The translations under genes and the position numbers were made by a program. This document shows, in pieces, positions 60,726-64,000 of a stretch of DNA of 64,000 bases (its first letter is position 1; each line of letters starts with the position of its first letter). The notes beneath the pieces were generated by a model that worked only from the letters and a program-made list of their open reading frames with translations, made no database searches and was not told the DNA's origin. The DNA comes from an uncultured Bizionia sp. (GTDB lineage Bacteria > Bacteroidota > Bacteroidia > Flavobacteriales > Flavobacteriaceae): NCBI GenBank assembly GCA_947496215.1, contig CANMCF010000002.1, forward strand, positions 310,001 through 374,000, written 5' to 3'.

Positions 60726-61175
60726 TTATTTTTTTTCTTCTATTTCAGTTATTAATGCTCGAATGGATTCCATCAAGGCTGCTTTGGCTTCAGGATCTGT
60801 TAAGGCTGCCTTTAGTATCTTATTCGATTTCAACTGTTTTATGATCTTTACGTATTGTTCTTTTTCTGTATTTAAGTCTTTTAGGAACTTACTTTGTCTT
60901 GTGATTCCTTTAGAACCAAAATCTCCTAGATTGCTAAAACTCAATGTCTCTTTCTTACCTACGCCATCGGCATCCTCAAAATCGACACCTACTTCTGGTT
61001 TGAAATGTTCAAAAACGTCTTCTACCGTTTTTAAACCTTTTGTGATTTGTGGTTTTATGGGTTGATCATCGGTAAGTTTTTCTACCAATAAGGTTCTGTT
61101 TTGTGGGATTTCTTGAATAGCTTCATTTGCGTCACCTTGTACCTCGGTGCCACCTATTCCATATGTATCACTCAT
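60726..61175 (-). CDS. tssB: T6SS sheath small subunit TssB
   Basis: This 149-residue protein has the TssB-like core KTVEDVFEHFKPEVGVDFED, ETLSFSNLGDFGSKGI and a helical C-terminus. It handshakes with TssC in the sheath. It lies between clpV and tssC; the gap of 69 bases from clpV may hold a promoter, but I see no perfect box. Confidence 0.88.
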   Translation of the reverse strand: MSDTYGIGGTEVQGDANEAIQEIPQNRTLLVEKLTDDQPIKPQITKGLKTVEDVFEHFKPEVGVDFEDADGVGKKETLSFSNLGDFGSKGITRQSKFLKDLNTEKEQYVKIIKQLKSNKILKAALTDPEAKAALMESIRALITEIEEKK

Positions 61176-61244
61176 AACTATACTCCGTTTAAATTGTATG
61201 TTTTTATAAATATATAAACTTTTTCCTATGAAAAATTATAATTG

Positions 61245-63725
61245 CTAATATTTCCACTTTAAGTGGTTGTTTTTATCGACGTCCAGAATAATTTTTGTGC
61301 CTTTTTCTATTTTTCCGGATATGATGAGTTTTGACAGAGGTGACCTTAAGTCGTTTCTTATGACTCCACGCAAGGGTCTAGCTCCATATTTTGGAGTGAA
61401 CCCTTTTTTTGCCAAAACGGTAATGGCCTTTTCGGAAAGCTCCAAGCTTATGCCTTGTTTTTCCAGAGCTTTTAACAAGTCCTTTAATTGGATTTTGAAT
61501 ATTTTTGCAACATTATTCTCGGTGATGGGGGAAAAAGGAATGATTTCGGTTAGTCTCCCCAAAAACTCTGGCCTAAAGTGGTTCCCCATCATTTCCAACA
61601 AGTCACTGGATTTGGGTATTATGCCCTTGCCAAATGTATCGACGATATGGTCACTACCAATGTTTGATGTAAATAGTATTACAGCATTGGAAAAATCCCC
61701 CTCTTTTCCTAGTCTGTCATGTAGTTTTCCTTCATCTAGAATTTGTAAGAAGATATCGAAAACCGAAGGGTGTGCTTTTTCAATTTCATCGAAAAGAACA
61801 ATGGAGTATGGTTTCTGCCTAATTTTATTTACAAGCAAACCTCCTTCTTCATATCCTACGTAACCAGGAGGAGCACCGTATAAAAGAGCTGCCGAGTGTT
61901 CCTCTTTGAATTCGGACATGTCAAATCTTATGATCGAGGTCTCCGTTTGAAACAAAAATTCGGCTAAAGCTTTGGCTAGTTCCGTCTTTCCTGTTCCGGT
62001 TGGGCCGGAAAAAAAGAATGAACCCGTAGGCAAACCAGGTTTGCTCAACCCGGATCGTGATTCCAAAACCGCTTCGGTTATCACTTTTATGGCGTGATCT
62101 TGACCTATTACTCTTTTTCGCAACTGGTCTTCCATATTGAGTAAACGCTCCTTTTCGTCAGATTGAAGTTTACCCGTTGGAATGCCTGTTTTATTGGCTA
62201 TCGTAGATGTTATGTCATGCTTTGTAATACTGTTTTTTTCTCTACTGGCAATTTCATTGAGTTGTTCCAATATGGTTTCTAGTATTTTGAACCCTTCTTT
62301 TGGAGTTTTTACATCCTTATAGATTAAATCGTCGCCTAGTTCGGTGAATAATAAATAACTTAATTTATTCTTCATTTGTACATGGATCCAGGATTGCTCG
62401 ACCAATAATTCATCATCACTTGTCTTTTCGTTTTTCAAGTCATTCAATAGCTTCTTTAGAGCAATGATTTCGGCTTGAGATGTTTGAACCATAAACTTGG
62501 TGGCTGACATGGTCCTATCTATTAGATCTATGGCCGAATCAGGCAAGCTACGTTCTTTGTTGTAGCGTTTAGCCAATTTGATGGCTTCTTTTATGCCTTC
62601 CTTGTCAATATCCAATTTATGATGCTCCGTATAATAGGAGATGGTGTCATTGATCATCCGCAAGGCATCTTTTTCACTAGGTTCATCTAATCGCAAGGTT
62701 TCGAACTGCCTGGACAAACCTTCATCTGTTTCTATATGCTTTCTAAAGGCATCATTGGTGGCTGTACTTATTATGGTAAGGTCTCCTTTTGTCAATTCGG
62801 ATTTTAAGATGTTGGAAAGGCCTTGGTTTCCAGAGTTTTTGTCGGTTAGGTTGTTCAATTCATCTATCAACAGTATTGGATTGTCAAAGGTCTTGATGGC
62901 TTCAATCACTTTCTTGAGTCGATCTTCGATTTCTCCCTTATAGCCAGCTCCCGATACCAAATTGATGAAATCGAGCTCAAAGACACATGCGTTTTTTAAA
63001 TGATCTGGGATGGACTCTTTGAGTGTTGCATAGGTTAGCCCGTTTAAAAGTACCGTCTTTCCTACACCAGGATCCCCAAGTACCAAAACATTGGGTTTGG
63101 AACGTCTTCCTAAAATTTCAGTGATCATTTTGATCTCGGAGTCCCTACCAGAGATTTTTTCCAATTCATCGTTTTTGGCAAGTGCGGTTTTGTCTACGCA
63201 GTATTTTTTTAAGACTGTGTTTGAAGCAGCATTGCCATTGCTTGTCGTTTTGTTGTTAGTGGAGCTATTGTTGTTTGAAACCGTGTTGTCAGCATTGGTA
63301 CTTAGATTGTCGATAAGCTCCGTTGGAGTAATGGGAAGTGTCTTTAATTGCTCGAAAGAAAAACCGACTCCAGGTGTGCACAAGGCAATCAAAACACAAT
63401 ATTCATCAATGTTTTCGGAACCTATTTTAAGTTTGATGTTGTCTGCCTCATAGAATACAGCCTCAATGGAGCTGTCTTCTTTTGGTGTTTCTGGAACTTT
63501 TGAAGTCTTGGGTAGGCTTTCCAACCTAACTTCTGCCCATTCTTCAATGTAATAAGGATCCTGATCTATGCTTTCCAAATACTTCAATAGACCTATGTCC
63601 CGGTGCATTAATGCCTTTAACAAATGAGCCGATGAATATTCTGCATGGGAATACTCCTTTGCAATGGCCTTGGAAATATGTATGGTTTCTATTAATTTAT
63701 TGGATAATATGGTATTATCTGTCAT
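61245..63725 (-). CDS. clpV: T6SS sheath-disassembling ATPase ClpV (TssH)
   Basis: This 826-residue Hsp100-type AAA+ ATPase has an N-terminal Clp repeat domain (about residues 1-145), then a Ser/Asn/Thr-rich linker with runs such as NNSSTNNKTT. The first nucleotide site is GDPGVGKT with ILLIDELNNL, followed by the middle helices. The second site is GPTGTGKTEL with VLFDEIEKAHP, and then the C-terminal small domain. It unfolds contracted TssB/TssC sheath for reuse. Placement beside tssB and tssC supports ClpV over ClpB. Confidence 0.93.
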   Translation of the reverse strand: MTDNTILSNKLIETIHISKAIAKEYSHAEYSSAHLLKALMHRDIGLLKYLESIDQDPYYIEEWAEVRLESLPKTSKVPETPKEDSSIEAVFYEADNIKLKIGSENIDEYCVLIALCTPGVGFSFEQLKTLPITPTELIDNLSTNADNTVSNNNSSTNNKTTSNGNAASNTVLKKYCVDKTALAKNDELEKISGRDSEIKMITEILGRRSKPNVLVLGDPGVGKTVLLNGLTYATLKESIPDHLKNACVFELDFINLVSGAGYKGEIEDRLKKVIEAIKTFDNPILLIDELNNLTDKNSGNQGLSNILKSELTKGDLTIISTATNDAFRKHIETDEGLSRQFETLRLDEPSEKDALRMINDTISYYTEHHKLDIDKEGIKEAIKLAKRYNKERSLPDSAIDLIDRTMSATKFMVQTSQAEIIALKKLLNDLKNEKTSDDELLVEQSWIHVQMKNKLSYLLFTELGDDLIYKDVKTPKEGFKILETILEQLNEIASREKNSITKHDITSTIANKTGIPTGKLQSDEKERLLNMEDQLRKRVIGQDHAIKVITEAVLESRSGLSKPGLPTGSFFFSGPTGTGKTELAKALAEFLFQTETSIIRFDMSEFKEEHSAALLYGAPPGYVGYEEGGLLVNKIRQKPYSIVLFDEIEKAHPSVFDIFLQILDEGKLHDRLGKEGDFSNAVILFTSNIGSDHIVDTFGKGIIPKSSDLLEMMGNHFRPEFLGRLTEIIPFSPITENNVAKIFKIQLKDLLKALEKQGISLELSEKAITVLAKKGFTPKYGARPLRGVIRNDLRSPLSKLIISGKIEKGTKIILDVDKNNHLKWKY

Positions 63726-64000
63726 TTGAATAATTGAGGGTTTTTATATAAACTTTAAATCTACTAAAAAAGATCGTCTTAAAGAATTTTATTGGAAAAG
63801 AGGTGTGAAAAAACAGATTTAAAGCATTTTTTTGAATGAATATAATTCTATATAATTTACTCAAAAGCTATACGAGTTAATCCAAATTAAAATTATGGAC
63901 TGCCATTGGTATGCCATATCCTTATTTTTTTGAAGATCTATCATACGTCCTGTAAGAGAGGAATTGTTTACTTCAAAATTTAACGACATATTTATTGAAT
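63726..64000. other. Region upstream of clpV to window edge
   Basis: AT-rich leader of clpV. A 43-codon minus-strand frame (63861-63989, open to the window edge and beginning MSLNFEVNNSSLTGR) could be the end of a further gene, but I cannot support it from what is visible. Confidence 0.35.

Noticed and set aside
60535-61065. 176-codon plus-strand frame across tssC and tssB
   Set aside because: It spans two well-supported genes on the other strand, with Ser/Phe-rich shadow composition.
63861-63989. 43-codon minus-strand frame at the right edge
   Set aside because: Too short, and cut off from sequence beyond the window that would decide whether it is the end of a gene.
1-64000. CRISPR arrays, insertion sequences, transposases and integrases
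   Set aside because: No regularly spaced repeats with unique spacers, no cas genes and no transposase or recombinase motifs were found; the only mobility trace is the tRNA-derived repeat set at 29-30.6 kb.

Overview
The window is low-GC DNA from a member of the Bacteroidota, most likely class Flavobacteriia. The evidence is the Bacteroidota order of the division/cell-wall cluster ending in ftsZ-yqeY, two secreted proteins with type IX secretion C-terminal sorting domains, TAnnTTTG-type -7 promoter boxes, and a Bacteroidota-type (T6SS-iii) type VI secretion cluster. Genus or species cannot be read from the sequence alone.

Layout. (1) 1-4867: housekeeping block with lpxB (cut by the window edge), a small membrane protein and surE on the minus strand, then a lipoprotein C-terminal processing protease and an OppC-like ABC permease on the plus strand. 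(2) 4868-10543: a 770-base gap holding only a doubtful 52-aa reading frame, then two tandem paralogous 805-aa secreted metzincin proteases with PKD, chitin-binding-like and T9SS sorting domains. (3) 10683-12133: engB and an alpha/beta hydrolase, minus strand. (4) 12356-28867: complete dcw cluster mraZ-rsmH-ftsL-ftsI-murE-mraY-murD-ftsW-murG-murC-ftsQ-ftsA-ftsZ, then yqeY. Three perfect 10-base repeats and a -7 box precede mraZ. (5) 28908-30573: tRNA-Arg(UCG) followed by duplicated tRNA 3' ends, a pentapeptide-repeat membrane protein and a gene remnant; this looks like a small tRNA-associated insertion. (6) 30730-33424: an HPP-family membrane protein plus flavohemoglobin pair behind an FNR-like site, then a beta-barrel-like protein. 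(7) 33652-40063: a tight five-gene operon behind a 20-base perfect palindrome and a -7 box: unknown protein, GST-cytochrome P450 fusion, duplicated-domain membrane protein, DyP-type peroxidase, patatin-like lipase. (8) 40099-63725: T6SS-iii cluster.

How the genes work together. Region 8 encodes the sheath (TssB/TssC), ClpV, tube proteins (three TssD/Hcp), baseplate (TssE, TssF, TssG, TssK), spike (VgrG, PAAR), envelope parts (TssN, TssO, a PKD-repeat membrane protein) and a peptidoglycan hydrolase. No TssJ/L/M-like protein is present. TssP/Q/R could not be assigned here. Three putative cargo/immunity modules are interleaved, each linked to a carrier (an extended TssD, the second TssD, VgrG/PAAR), and each has a lipoprotein as candidate immunity partner. 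This suggests that all three toxins act in the periplasm or at the envelope.

The candidates for something not previously described are the P450/DyP/patatin operon, which looks like a self-contained lipid-oxidation pathway, and the three T6SS cargo modules.
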